A stretch of DNA of 64,000 bases from Adiantum capillus-veneris (taxonomy: Eukaryota; Streptophyta; Polypodiopsida; Polypodiales; Pteridaceae): contig CM043962.1 in NCBI GenBank assembly GCA_014529385.2, positions 87,088,680-87,152,679 on the forward strand. Direction: 5' to 3'. Shown in pieces: positions 48,312-58,145 of the stretch. A program made the translations under genes and the position numbers. The notes under the pieces were generated by a model, which was given only the letters and a program-made list of their open reading frames with translations, did not search any database and was not told the DNA's origin. Within the stretch, counting starts at the first letter, position 1, and the number at the start of each line of letters is the position of its first letter.

Positions 48312-48503
48312 TGAAGGAGTACGAGCGGAAGTGCGACGCAAGAGAGAGTGCGAGAAGAAGAGCACGACGATATGGTGAACTCACTCTACTGTAATGTGTA
48401 GAGCATAGTGAGTTCTTATTAGGTTTTAACAAAAGAATATGTGTACATAGCTGGCGGCCCGCCCACTTACCTGGGCGACCACATTGGGCTTTATACCCCA
48501 ACA
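48312..48503 (-). repeat. copia 5' LTR
   Basis: 192 bp, minus strand TGTTGGGG...CTCCTTCA, next to target duplication CAAAT. TATAAAGCC near its start could act as a TATA box, but in that position it is more likely coincidental. Confidence 0.93.
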
Positions 48504-48662
48504 CAAATTAGTCTAGAGATCTATGATGTGTGTGGCTGATGTGGTAAACTTTTTGAATGCAACATTTCAGCCAAGAGATCAGTCTCATAGGTGTACTACA
48601 CAAAGAGTCTTCTGGCTTATTGGCGTGGATGATGTGCAACGTGATCTCCAATGGGACTGTGA

Positions 48663-49382
48663 GCCATTGTGGGCTCTCACTCATTTCATTGTGCTGATGG
48701 GTATTCAAAGCACAACCTGTGCACTGTGCGCTTTCAAACCCTTTCATGCTTCTGTGATCCATGTATGAATGGGCTATGGAGAAGATGCAAAAATAGACTA
48801 CAGATAGAAGAATGGAAATATGTTTCCATCAAACCACTACCGGAGACTGTAAATACAGCAAGGTATGATGAAGAGGATGACAGATATTCAGATTTTTTGC
48901 CGATGGATTTTGTGCCGATGAGCAAAGTTTCTAACTTGCCATTGTATGAAGGAAGCCCTGAAATGTTATGTGAAATGCTGTCCATTGGGAATAACTTTGC
49001 AGTTAAAGCAGTCGAGACTAAAGAGGACTTCTACCTTATCAAATGCATGAAGGAGTTTTACCAGACGGGGAGATCACAAAAGGATATGTGGCATAACAAG
49101 ATTGTTAGAGGCGAAAAGGTTGTTGAAGGTTTCTACTATGGCCAAGTCGAAGGAAAAGTTGATACATATAGCTTACTGGATCACACACTTGTAGTCATGA
49201 TCTACTCACATCTTGTAAGGGCCATACGTTTCCCGATGGAGCCTATTGTTGGAGTCCCTAATCAGTTCAAGTTATCTGCTAAAGTATATGAGAACATATA
49301 CAATAACATGCCATATGATGATGATGATAGTGATGATGGTGCATCCATGATACTTGGAGTTACACAATGCCAAAACCTCTAA
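48663..49382 (+). CDS. unidentified Cys-rich ORF, 3' exon
   Basis: About 238 codons open to a TAA at 49380-49382. A TGA lies just upstream at 48660, and no ATG opens the frame; an AG at 48662-48663 could be a splice acceptor, so this is read as a last exon. Visible features: a Cys cluster CFCDPCMNGLWRRC about 30 residues in, a hydrophobic segment HTLVVMIYSHLVRAIRFPM (about residues 175-195) and an acidic C-terminus (DDDDSDDG). I do not recognise the family; a host gene or an uncommon transposon protein are both possible. The copia element sits 160 bp upstream. Confidence 0.45.
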   Translation, partial: AIVGSHSFHCADGYSKHNLCTVRFQTLSCFCDPCMNGLWRRCKNRLQIEEWKYVSIKPLPETVNTARYDEEDDRYSDFLPMDFVPMSKVSNLPLYEGSPEMLCEMLSIGNNFAVKAVETKEDFYLIKCMKEFYQTGRSQKDMWHNKIVRGEKVVEGFYYGQVEGKVDTYSLLDHTLVVMIYSHLVRAIRFPMEPIVGVPNQFKLSAKVYENIYNNMPYDDDDSDDGASMILGVTQCQNL

Positions 49383-49409
49383 GTGGGCAAGTCTATGCTT
49401 TTCCTCTTG

Positions 49410-49857
49410 GTCAGAATATATCTTTTGTTCCTCATGGTTTACTGTTGTTCTTTCTATCCTTCACTTCCGCTGTTTAGTACTTGAGATTGATGTAAAATAA
49501 CTGCCTGGATATATCTTTTTGTCCTCATGGTCTACTGTTGTTCTTTCTATCCTTCACCTCCTCTGTTCAGTACTTGACATTGATATAAAATAACTCCCTG
49601 GATATATCTTTTTGTCCTCATGGTTTATTGTTGTTCTTTCTATCCTTCACTTCCTCTGTTCAGTACTTGAGATTGATATAAAATAACTACCTGGATACAT
49701 CTTTTTGTCCTCATGGTTTATTGTTGTTCTTTCTATCCTTCACTTCCTCTGTTCAGTACTTGAGATTGATATAAAATAACTACCTGGATACATCTTTTTG
49801 TCCTCATGGTTTATTGTTGTTCTTTCTATCCTTCACTTCCTCTGTTCAGTACTTGAC
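49410..49857 (+). repeat. 93-bp minisatellite, about five copies
   Basis: CTCATGG anchors fall at 49431, 49524, 49617, 49710 and 49803, exactly 93 bp apart. Units read CTCATGGTTTATTGTTGTTC ... GTACTTGAGATTGATATAAA. The last units are almost identical and the first is more diverged, suggesting growth toward the right. The array starts about 30 bp after the ORF stop, so it may lie in that gene's 3' UTR. Confidence 0.95.
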
Positions 49858-50006
49858 CCTAACCAGTATCAAAATAATACTAACCAAAAGGATAATAATA
49901 GTACCAAAATGATGCCAGGAAGTACTAAACTTTGGTACTGTAGCCAATACCAAAAGGGTCCTAACCAGTACCAAGGTGATGCCAGGAAGTACCAGACTTT
50001 GGAATT
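49855..50006. repeat. GTACCAAA-rich region, left of CACTA
   Basis: Several AGTACCAAA and TTTGGTACT words with CCTAACCAGTA and GATGCCAGGAAGTAC. The same phrases resume to the right of the CACTA element (58170-58500), showing that the transposon split one repeat region. Confidence 0.75.
50004..50006. repeat. CACTA target-site duplication (left)
   Basis: ATT, matched by ATT at 58170-58172. A 3-bp duplication is the CACTA superfamily signature. Confidence 0.9.
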
Positions 50007-50028
50007 CACTACAAGAGGCTATTCATAT

Positions 50029-50185
50029 TAGCGACGCTCAAAAAAAAAAATCCCGGCGTCGCTATAAGGGTCGCAAATTTACTTGTAAATTTGCGACGCT
50101 CATAGTGACGCCGGCTGGGCTAAAAAAATAACAGAGAGCGCCCAAAAACTCAGATCTCAGATCTGAGTTTTTCGGCGCCCTCAAG
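50029..50185. promoter_or_regulatory. CACTA left subterminal region with hairpins
   Basis: Contains GCGACGCTC and GCGTCGCTATAAGG words related to those at the other end. Two inverted repeats stand out: a perfect palindrome at 50070-50097 (arms GTCGCAAATTTAC, 2-bp centre), and a longer imperfect hairpin at about 50138-50184 whose arms share AAAAACTCAGATCT and GGCGC. In En/Spm-type elements subterminal repeats bind the TNPA protein; that role here is inferred. Confidence 0.75.
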
Positions 50186-50203
50186 CAAGAGCAGGTAACG
50201 CTC

Positions 50204-50327
50204 TCCCTCTCTCTCTCTCTCTCTCTTTCTTCACCACACACACACACACACACATGAGGAGAGGAAGGAGAGCCAGGTATGCTCCTTCCCTCTCCTCAGT
50301 CTCATGTTCCCTTCCCCTCTTTCTCTT

Positions 50328-50401
<74 letters not shown>

Positions 50402-50405
50402 TGTT

Positions 50406-50458
<53 letters not shown>
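50204..50458. repeat. CT, CA and GA microsatellites
   Basis: Successive simple repeats: CT (about 50205-50226), CA (about 50235-50252), CT (about 50325-50359), CA (about 50360-50398) and GA (about 50408-50458). Long poly-Ser/Leu and Cys/Val frames across them are artefacts. Confidence 0.93.
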
Positions 50459-50463
<5 letters not shown>

Positions 50464-50504
50464 TACAAATATAAACAAAAACGCACACACACATACATAA
50501 ACAA

Positions 50505-50690
50505 AGAATGCACACACACATTGAGAGAGGAAAAGAGAGAGAGAGCATGCATAAACAAAAAACGCACACATTGAGAGAGGAAAAGAGAGAGAGAACATGC
50601 ATAAACAAAAAACGCACACATTGAGAGAGGAAAAGAGAGAGAAAACATGCATAAACAAAAAAACGCACACACATTGAGAGAGAAAGAGAG
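50505..50690. repeat. 50-bp tandem repeat, about 3.5 copies
   Basis: TTGAGAGAGGAAAAGAGAGA starts at 50521, 50571 and 50621, with a partial copy near 50674. Each unit also holds CATGCATAAACAAAAAACGC. Confidence 0.93.
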
Positions 50691-50739
50691 AGAAACTAAT
50701 TTAACGTCGTAGGAAACTAATTAAAATTAAAAGACCTAA

Positions 50740-50835
50740 AGATCTAGCCGACGAGGAGTTGAACTCAAGACCTATTATTCAAGAGGGAAATGGCATAACC
50801 AATCTATCATACTTGGCATGGGTGATAGAAAGGTT
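50740..50835 (-). repeat. SINE-like tRNA-related segment inside CACTA
   Basis: The minus strand has TGATAGATTGGTTATGCC (A-box-like) and, about 30 bp on, GGTCTTGAGTTCAACTCC (B-box-like), as in plant tRNA-derived SINEs. No poly(A) or target duplication was defined. Confidence 0.45.
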
Positions 50836-50879
50836 ATACCATTTCTCTTTTTATTGGCACACACATCCACACACGCGCA

Positions 50880-51569
50880 CACACACAAGAAGAAGAGAGT
50901 TATAACGTCGTAGGAAACTATCTTAAAAGACGTTAAAGATTAGGTTAGATGTAGACTTACGTTAAATTAGATTTAGGTTTATTTAAGTTAAATTAGATTA
51001 GATTTAGGTTTATTTTTAGTTAGATTTACGTTTATTTACGCTAGATTTAGATTTACGTTATATTAGATTAGATTTAGGTCTCCATAGACTGCGATGCCTG
51101 CATGAAGCGGGTAAAGAAAGCCCTCAATGGAATATAGGGTATTGCTGCCTTCACTCATGGTGGGCTCCGTCGATCCAAAAGTACTGGTGAAATGTCTTCA
51201 GAAGATAGGGAAGAAGGTGGATCTTCAGGGCGGCAAGAGTCACTACATCCCCGACAATGACCATCTAGACAACCTCTAGTCATTCAACAGCAACTTCAAA
51301 GTTAGTAACAAGAGCAAGAACGGTCCAAAGGGCCAATTGCTGTCGTCAGATGTGGATGGAGATGAGGTAGCGTCACCGCCGGAAGTTAACTCTCACATCT
51401 TTAGTGATGAGAATGCCAACTCTTGCCGAGTTATGTGAAAAATTATGTGTTAAATCAGTTTTAAGGTTCTTATAATCCCTGTTAGTTTAGTTCGTTGTTT
51501 TTAATATAACATAGTTTACGTTAGATCTTAATTTATGTTATATTAGATTAGACTTAGGTTTATTTAGGT

Positions 51570-51609
<40 letters not shown>

Positions 51610-51760
51610 GAAGAAGAGAGTTTTAACGTCGTAGGAAACTATCCCAAAAGACGTTAAAGATTAGGTTAGATGTAGACTTACGTTAAATTAGATTTAGGTT
51701 TATTTTTAGTTAGATTTACGTTTATTTAGATTTACGCTTATTTACGTTAGATCGAGTCCA
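50880..51760. repeat. dispersed direct repeat flanking the captured gene
   Basis: Two copies of an AT-rich unit starting CACAAGAAGAAGAGAGTT and AACGTCGTAGGAAACTATC (about 50885-51010 and 51605-51760) continue through TAGGTTAGATGTAGACTTAC into runs of TTAGATTTA(G/C). They bracket the HIPP fragment. A (CA)n microsatellite at 51575-51608 precedes the second copy. Confidence 0.8.
51078..51438 (+). pseudogene. captured HIPP (HMA-domain, CaaX) gene fragment
   Basis: HIPPs are plant proteins with a heavy-metal-associated (HMA) domain that binds metal through CxxC, plus a C-terminal isoprenylation box. From 51078 the frame reads VSIDCDACMKRVKKALNGI with the CxxC motif, then a TAG. One base shift leads to VGSVDPKVLVKCLQKIGKKV and DLQG, the second half of an HMA domain, though the middle is shortened. 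It continues past a TAG (51277-51279) to HIFSDENANSCRVM and a stop (51436-51438). CRVM fits a CaaX box, and DENxNxCxxM is the usual HIPP end. GTC follows an AG, so the left edge may be an old exon boundary. The G+C-richer piece, between AT-rich repeats inside the CACTA element, is a transduplicated host fragment, not a working gene. Confidence 0.88.
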
Positions 51761-52039
51761 CGCAAGAATTACTTACGGTTTAGGGTTTAGAGTTAGACGA
51801 ACAGTGAAAAGATCTACTGTGAAAAGATGTTAAGATGCTGTGAAGTGCTACAGCTAGAGAAGAGGCAAAGGGGTTTTGTCCACTACATGCAGTATCATGT
51901 AGACGTGGGTCTGTAGATTTCTTGTACCCACAAATATAGGTATTGACCAATAAAGACGAGATTATAACCCGGTGGTTCTGATCTCCGTGCACCTCTAGAC
52001 CGAGGTGTGCGGGGATTGGACATGACTAGAGGATGTGAG

Positions 52040-52040
<1 letters not shown>

Positions 52041-52128
<88 letters not shown>
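52041..52128. repeat. (GA)n microsatellite
   Basis: About 44 GA units, some 65 bp upstream of the TNP2 start. Confidence 0.95.
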
Positions 52129-52131
<3 letters not shown>

Positions 52132-52193
52132 GACGAAGAATGTCAATAGAATATTAAATTTGTTGTCCAGGTTATAAGATTTTTATCCTCATT

Positions 52194-55100
52194 ATGAGTA
52201 GTGACGAGGATGTGGGACCGTCCAACCGAAACACCTATCTCTCAACGAGGGTCTTATGTCCTTGTAATCAATGCAAGCATGATGTGCGACGGACAAGACG
52301 TGTTTCTTTGCAGCACGTTCGCAAATTGGCGAGTTCGATCCATCTATTATAGATTGAGTTGTTGCCAATTATAACTCGTCGGACTCTGACGCTGGCCAAC
52401 AAGCAGCAATCTTGCAACCCAATAGACGTGTTCGCAGGCGCTTTGGTCAAGCATCATATGTGAGGCCACAAGATGTAGCCTCTGACAGCTCGGGGGATGA
52501 TCATGCAGAGCACATTCCCAACGAGGCAATGTTTGAGCCCGAGATTGATGAAATGATCGATATGATCATGGATTCAGAAAGGCTTATCTATGATGATATG
52601 AAAAGTGAAGCCGATACGCCATTGTATAATGGAGCACGTATGTCTAGATTGAAAGCACTCCTGGTTCTTCTCAACATGCAGGCAAAGTTTGGATGAAGTG
52701 ACACTATCGTCACAGCGCTTTTCAGGTGATCTATTACAACTAGTTTACTTTAATAAAACTCTAAATGTATAATGATCTGATAGATTTTCACACGACTGTA
52801 TCGTATTTTTATGTTGTGTAGATTGCTTAAAGAGCACATACTACCAGCTGACAATGTGATGCCAGATTCCCGAGATGAAGCAAGAAAGATTTTGTGAAAC
52901 TTGGGGATGGATTACAATTCTATCCACGCTTGTCCTAATGACTGCATTCTTTTCAGAGGGGAATACATAGACATGGAGAAGTGTCCGAAATGTGATTCCG
53001 AAAGATATCGAGTAGATCTCCACGGGACAAAAATTCCACAAAAGGTTTTGCGACATTTTTCTCTGCTTCCTCGCATCAAGCATTTCTTCGAATGTAAGTC
53101 CATGGCCGCCCTAGCATCATGGCATGAGGAGAATAAATCTTCGGATGGTGTGCTACGAATTCCTGCAGATTGCGCAGCCTGGAAACATATAGATGGAACA
53201 TGGTCGGATTTTGCCAGGGAAGCTCGAAATTTGCGCTTAGGCCTGGCTATGGATGGCGTAAATCCATTTGGTCAAAGATCAACATCTTACAGTGTATGGC
53301 CCGTTGTCATCGTCAACTACAACATTCCCCCGTGGTTGACTACGAAGAAGGGGCACCTATGGCTAAGCTTGATTGTGCCAGGGCGATATAAAGTGGAGAA
53401 TATGGATGTGTATCTTCATCCACTATTGGAAGAGCTATAACAATTGTGGATTGGCATAGAGGTGGTGGATATGAGCCGACACACAGGACGACGGAATGCT
53501 TTGATCAGAGGCATTCTAATGTGGACCATGCATGACTATCCCGGGCTAACAGAATGCTCAGGTGATCTATTGACACTGCTCACTCAGACACTGTAAATCT
53601 TGTTTTTTCCCATAGTTGATCTATTATCATGTGTATACATGCAGGGCTTCAAACAAGCGGATACAGATCATGTGTCACATGTGGACCTAGACTGAATGCA
53701 CGTAGGGCGCCCTCACTGAAGAAGAAAATCTACGAAGGTCATCAAGCGTATCTTCCAGAGAATCATGTGTTACGTGACGGCTTTTTGGGAAGAGAGCCAC
53801 CAAGGATGTCTGCACAAGCATGGTTAGAGCAGAAGGAGATGTGCGATGACGGATTGCCTCCAGGGATGAAGAGACTATCTTTATGGTACGAGTTACCATA
53901 CTGGCCCCGACTCATGATCAATCACTTGCTCGATCCAATGCACATATTCAAGAATGTGGGTAATCTACTATGGGACCATCTGACTGGCAAGAAAGATACT
54001 TTGGGAGCCAGAGTTGACCTTAGAAATGTGGATCGTATGGAGCAATATTGGCCGCAAACAGCGTCTGATGGATCGATAAAACTCCCTAAAGCACCATGGA
54101 TTTTCACAGGAGCCCAAGAACGCAAAGTAAAAGAGACCATTCGATCTTTGCGGACCCCCACTGGCGTAATGCACTCGTTCCGAACGTGTTTTACTAAAGA
54201 AGGAAAGCTTATCGGTTTGAAGTCACACGATTGGCATAAAATGTGTCAGGTACGTTCATAGTGGACTTTAATATCATTGCATAAAATGTGGACTTTAATA
54301 TCATTGCATAAAATGTGGACTTTAATATCATTGCTGCACATACTTTACACTTTATTTTACCGGTTGCCATTGAGGGATGTTTGTCTCTCGACATCCGTAA
54401 CACAATCTACAAACTTGCAAAGCTGGTGCAATGGATCTCACAAAAGGAGATCAACGTAGACTCCATACCATTCGCCAAACTAAATGCTGCGGAGCTTGTG
54501 TGCATGTTTGAGAAACATTTTCCTACTACCATGCTAACCATTCAGGTGCATCTTCTTGTTCACATAGTTGATGAGGTGGAAATAGCTGGCACAGTTCATT
54601 CCAGATGGATGTTCTTCTTAGAACGTTTCATGAAAGCGCTTAAGGGATATGTGCGTCAAAAGGCACGTCCGGAGGGTAGCATGGCAGAAGGTTGGTTGGT
54701 ATCAGTGTCCCTAGTGTACATTGGAGAGTGGCTAGACGGATTTGATAAAGCTCGGGACACGCTATGGCGAACCATAGATGATGAGCGCATATCTGGGATT
54801 GTCATGTGCAATCTCGGTGTTGAGAAGAAGATGACGGAAGATCTAGAGACTAAAATCAACCGATTTTGCATGCTTCACAATCCAGTGATACAAAAGTGGA
54901 TTTCACAATATGAGGATGCAAAGCAAGAGCGACAAAGGGCACGAATCGAGTGGAGACGGGGAAGACGACCACCGATGCACTATCCGACGGTTCTGGAGAG
55001 CCTACCAACATTCATGAGCTTAAGATGGTTGCACAACCAATTGAAAAGAGCACAACAATGCGGTGACGAAGTGACTGAGGAAGAGTGGGAGTACTCTCGG

Positions 55101-55948
55101 GGTTGTGCGACCAAGGTAAGTTTGCAATGTACGACTAGCTAGTGACTTTATTTCTAAACGTTTGAACGGCCACTCATAATCTTTGTTCGTTGTAGTATAA
55201 GTCATACACAGCAGCATGGTGTAAATGTCGATATTTTAGGGTGGAACGGATCGACAAAAAGCGTTTTACTCAAGATTGTGGAATCATGGCAAAATTTGAA
55301 CAGTCTAGTCGACGACGTTCCTCTGATGCAGATCCTGTGGTGGCGGAACTCACTTACTTCGGCACGCTACAAGAGATTTTGAGGATCGATTACAGAGGAT
55401 TTTTTGTCGACTTGTTCGACGTGCAATGGTTCAAGATAATCATGGAGGGTCGCAACGCTACTGTGCGTAAAGGAGAGTCTGGTTTTCTTGAGGTGGATTC
55501 TACTAAGAAATGGAATGACCTAAGAGACACTTTCGTACTACCCGAGCATTGTGAACAAGTAAGTATGTAAATAGTTAACATCCCCCTTTTACAAGTAATG
55601 TGCTTGAAAGCTCTCATGTAAGTTATGTGTCTTTGACAGGTAATATTTCATCCTACAAAGTCTACATCAAACTGGTGGTACGTCATAGAGGTAGCCCCTC
55701 GTAGTGCAAGGACGTATGAAGGCTACCATGTGCCAATCACAACGGAATCAATGGAGGAGATCAGAGAAGATGCTCAATCAGGAGCCGCTGCGGTGGTGCC
55801 AGACGAGCATCAAGATGCTACTACTCTATATGGGGTGCATGCAGAGGAGCTACAAAATGAAACAGAGGATATGTGTTTAAACGGAGAGCTCTATATAGAT
55901 ATAGAAAGTTATGCTGAGTTATGCGAGGATGAGAGAGAGATCTCTTAA
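52194..55948 (+). pseudogene. tnp2: CACTA TNP2-type transposase gene, interrupted
   Basis: Exon model from frame and GT-AG sites: 52194-52725, 52822-53561, 53645-54249, about 54345-55115, 55196-55558, 55640-55948. Landmarks: N-terminal CPCNQCKHDVRR with two CxxC-type pairs; IHACPNDCILFRGEY with EKCPKC; the transposase core LGLAMDGVNPFGQRSTSYSV then WPVV...YNIPPWL; SLKKKIYEGHQAYLPENH; YELPYW..LMINHLLDPMHI; GLKSHDWHKM; HLLVHIVDEVEIAGTVHSRW (DUF4218-like); and a DUF4216-like end (FFVDLFDVQWF). Premature stops at 52355, 52694, 52895 and 53438 plus a frameshift near 52330 break the first two exons; later exons are open. The acceptor of the fourth exon could not be found and may be lost. Confidence 0.93.
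54261..54341 (+). repeat. 27-bp triple repeat in TNP2 intron
   Basis: GTGGACTTTAATATCATTGC starts at 54261, 54288 and 54315. The third copy runs directly into coding sequence, where the splice acceptor should be. Confidence 0.93.
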
Positions 55949-56220
55949 AGCCACAAATATTGTATTTGAACAATTTTGCTCCGTGTTGTAAAAGCTCTAG
56001 CTCTCTAAGTACCTTCCATGGTGTATAACGCTCTTTTCTACTCGCGCTCACATCTTTTGATTGAAAATTCTGAGTTTTCGACTTGCCTCTTCTATCACTC
56101 AATTCATTGCGTCATTGTATTTATATGCGTCATTACGTCATTGTATTTAATGGTCTTTGCGTCATTGTCTACTCTATTCATTCAATATTAAGTTGAAATA
56201 TTCGTGTGTTTAATGCAGGT

Positions 56221-57530
56221 ATGGACGATGAGGAGTTTCTTTCTTCTTTGTCACCGCAGCAGAGACAGTGGTACGTGGAGCGTCATCGCTCTGGCACATC
56301 ATCGTGCGTTCCTACTCCATCCGCATCTCCCTCTCTTTCGGAGCATTCGGCGCGCTCCGAAGCTTCGGCGTCGACGAGACGAGCTTCACACTCGTCTAGA
56401 CACCGGCGCTCTAGTGGTGGCGGTGGCGGTTGTTGTGGGGATTCCGCCGCCGATGCCTCCACACCGCCTCGTGTTCGACGAGGCTCTTTACCCTCCCCTT
56501 CTTTGCCCGCCCCCACACCAGCCACAGCATCGCCATCTACGCCAGGTTTTACGCGGCTGACTGTTCCTAGCAGCTACACACCTCTACCTACTCCGCCAGG
56601 AGCCACCCCACTCGACACTCCTCGCTTCGGGGCCCAGACGCCGGTGGAGACACCTGACGTCCGTACCCCCATCGACACGCCGCTAGAGACCCCTGCTGGG
56701 ACACCCAGGTTCACGCGTCACCGGCCAGAGGGCTTGTCTTACTCCGTCGACTTCAGCGGCGGCATCATCATGGATGATGACAGCAAGAAGGTGATCTCGC
56801 GCATGCGTGGTCTTTGCTCTCAGCTGTTTAGACACTACATACTAAACAAATGGAGTGAAGTACCAAGTGATTTAAAAAACAGAGTCATTAGCATACTTCA
56901 TGATGAGTTTCCCGTTCCAACACGGGATCAGCGCTTCAATGAAGACCTGATGAAGATTCGAATGCGCGAATACTGCAAACACAAGCGTTCCGAAGTGCAA
57001 AAAGCAATCAAGCATGAGTGGAACAGGCCAGATTGGTTGGCCAAAGAAGATTGGAAGAATGCGAAGAAAGCAGCGCGCGAGAATCCCGACAAGTGGAAGC
57101 AACAAAAGGATGTAGTCAGAGCGCGAGTAGAGGCAGGGAGCTCGCACCACTTGGGGAGCGGTGGATGGGCATCATTTGAGGCCGATTTTGTAAGTGTTTT
57201 CGCATTGCTCTTTATGTTCGATAGTTTAGGGTTTATGAGTTTTTTAATTCTAACATAATGAAATCTTTGTATGTTTTGACAGTGGTCGATGACAAGACGT
57301 GATCCCACACCGTACGAGCGCGAGTACGCAGGCAGGAAGGGCTTAAACGCCCTGATGGACATTCTTAGTTCTTGCGGCGGCATGGTTAGTATTAGGGTTT
57401 ACTCTTTTCTATTTTTTGTATTGTTTTATAAATGTCGTTATATGTTTATACTTACTGAAAGCTGTCTTATTGTCTTTTTTTGCAGAATCCGATAGATACG
57501 CCGCTTGGATGCGATGAGACGTCTGACTAG
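56221..57530 (+). CDS. TNPA-like CACTA protein, apparently intact
   Basis: Three exons with clean GT-AG borders: 56221-57189, 57283-57384, 57486-57530; about 371 residues, no premature stop. An AG two bases before the ATG suggests an upstream non-coding exon. N-terminus MDDEEFLSSLSPQQRQWY; then a Ser/Arg stretch with a GGGGG tract (about residues 40-80); a Pro/Thr region with many TP pairs (about 85-170); then a conserved block KVISRMRGLCSQLFRHYILN, KWSEVPSDLKNRVI and LHDEF, resembling the Transposase_24 (Ptta/En/Spm) family, followed by a Lys/Arg-rich helix-like segment. TNPA-type proteins bind subterminal repeats and aid transposition. Binding to the GTCGCTA words here is inferred. Confidence 0.85.
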
Positions 57531-57900
57531 ACGACGTCAGTTTAGCCGTAGCTAGATAGCATTAGTTTAGCGTTTCTCATAGCTTATGTATCATGAGACG
57601 GATTTTATACGTCTTTTTGAACCATGTATATTATTACATTTGTCACCGCAGTTCATTTTGCCAATCAATTCTTTATGCCTATGATGTTGTACAATTGTCA
57701 TTATTACATTTGTCAATCAATTCATTTTGCCTATGATGTGTACAATTGTCAATTTTACGCTTGTCAATTTTGCAAACAATGCGTCTTGTGGGTGACTATT
57801 TTGGGTCTATTATCTACCCTTGCACTTTTTTTAAAAAGTGAAACAAGTACAATATGGTTGATGGGTGGCAGGGCATTCAATGCCCTGTCACCAAAAAAAA
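57531..57900 (+). other. TNPA-like gene 3' flank, no further gene
   Basis: AT-rich region with repeated CAATTCATTTTGCC-like and ACAATTGTCA words. A 139-codon frame at 57624-58043 runs into the subterminal repeats and encodes a repetitive VAI peptide; it is an artefact. Confidence 0.6.
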
Positions 57901-57914
57901 TTTCTCTCGGGCGT

Positions 57915-58145
57915 CGCTATAACCGTCGCTATTTATGGCTCTGTAGCGTCGCTATGAGCGTCGCTATAGACTTCTGTGTAAACGTCGCTATAACCGTCGC
58001 TATAGGCGTCGCTATATGTGTCGCTATATGCGTCGCTATATAGCGACGTAGGTAGCGACGGTTATAGCGACGCTCTCGTAGCGACGCTATTAGCGACGCC
58101 GGGGGTTATAAAAACCCAGTGTATTTCCGTCGCTAACAGCGTCAC
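57915..58145. promoter_or_regulatory. CACTA right subterminal repeat array
   Basis: About ten GTCGCTA words on the plus strand (GGCGTCGCTATAACC, GAGCGTCGCTATAGA and others) followed by about five in inverted orientation (TAGCGACG). The switch near 58040 forms a palindrome GTCGCTATATAGCGAC. The density and mixed orientation match the subterminal TNPA-binding arrays of En/Spm-type elements. Confidence 0.85.

Larger units (their letters stand above)
42953..48503 (-). mobile_element. full-length Ty1-copia retrotransposon
   Basis: A complete 5,551-bp element on the minus strand: 5' LTR 48312-48503, primer site 48298-48309, a leader of about 1.1 kb, gag-pol 47214-43234, polypurine tract AAGTGGGAGGT (43145-43155) and 3' LTR 42953-43144. 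Target duplication CAAAT lies at 42948-42952 and 48504-48508. Both LTRs are 192 bp and differ at about seven positions (roughly 3.6%), so insertion was not very recent. Coding sequence is interrupted by at least three in-frame stops and two frameshifts, so the element could move only with help in trans. Confidence 0.95.

Noticed and set aside
48007-48504. 165-codon minus-strand frame over the copia 5' LTR, also seen at the 3' LTR (42,654-43,145)
   Set aside because: It is a reading of the LTR sequence itself; no known LTR-encoded protein of this type.
49410-49857. CRISPR-like regular repeat
   Set aside because: Units are contiguous 93-bp tandem copies without unique spacers, in a plant nuclear context.
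50231-50674. Long poly-Ser/Leu and Cys frames
   Set aside because: Translations of CT, CA and GA microsatellites and the 50-bp repeat.
56204-56560. Overlapping 118-codon frame in the TNPA-like first exon
   Set aside because: Out-of-frame shadow over a GC-rich segment; the main frame has conserved domain and splice agreement.
57624-58043. 139-codon frame ending in VAI repeats
   Set aside because: Runs through the GTCGCTA subterminal array and lacks domain support.
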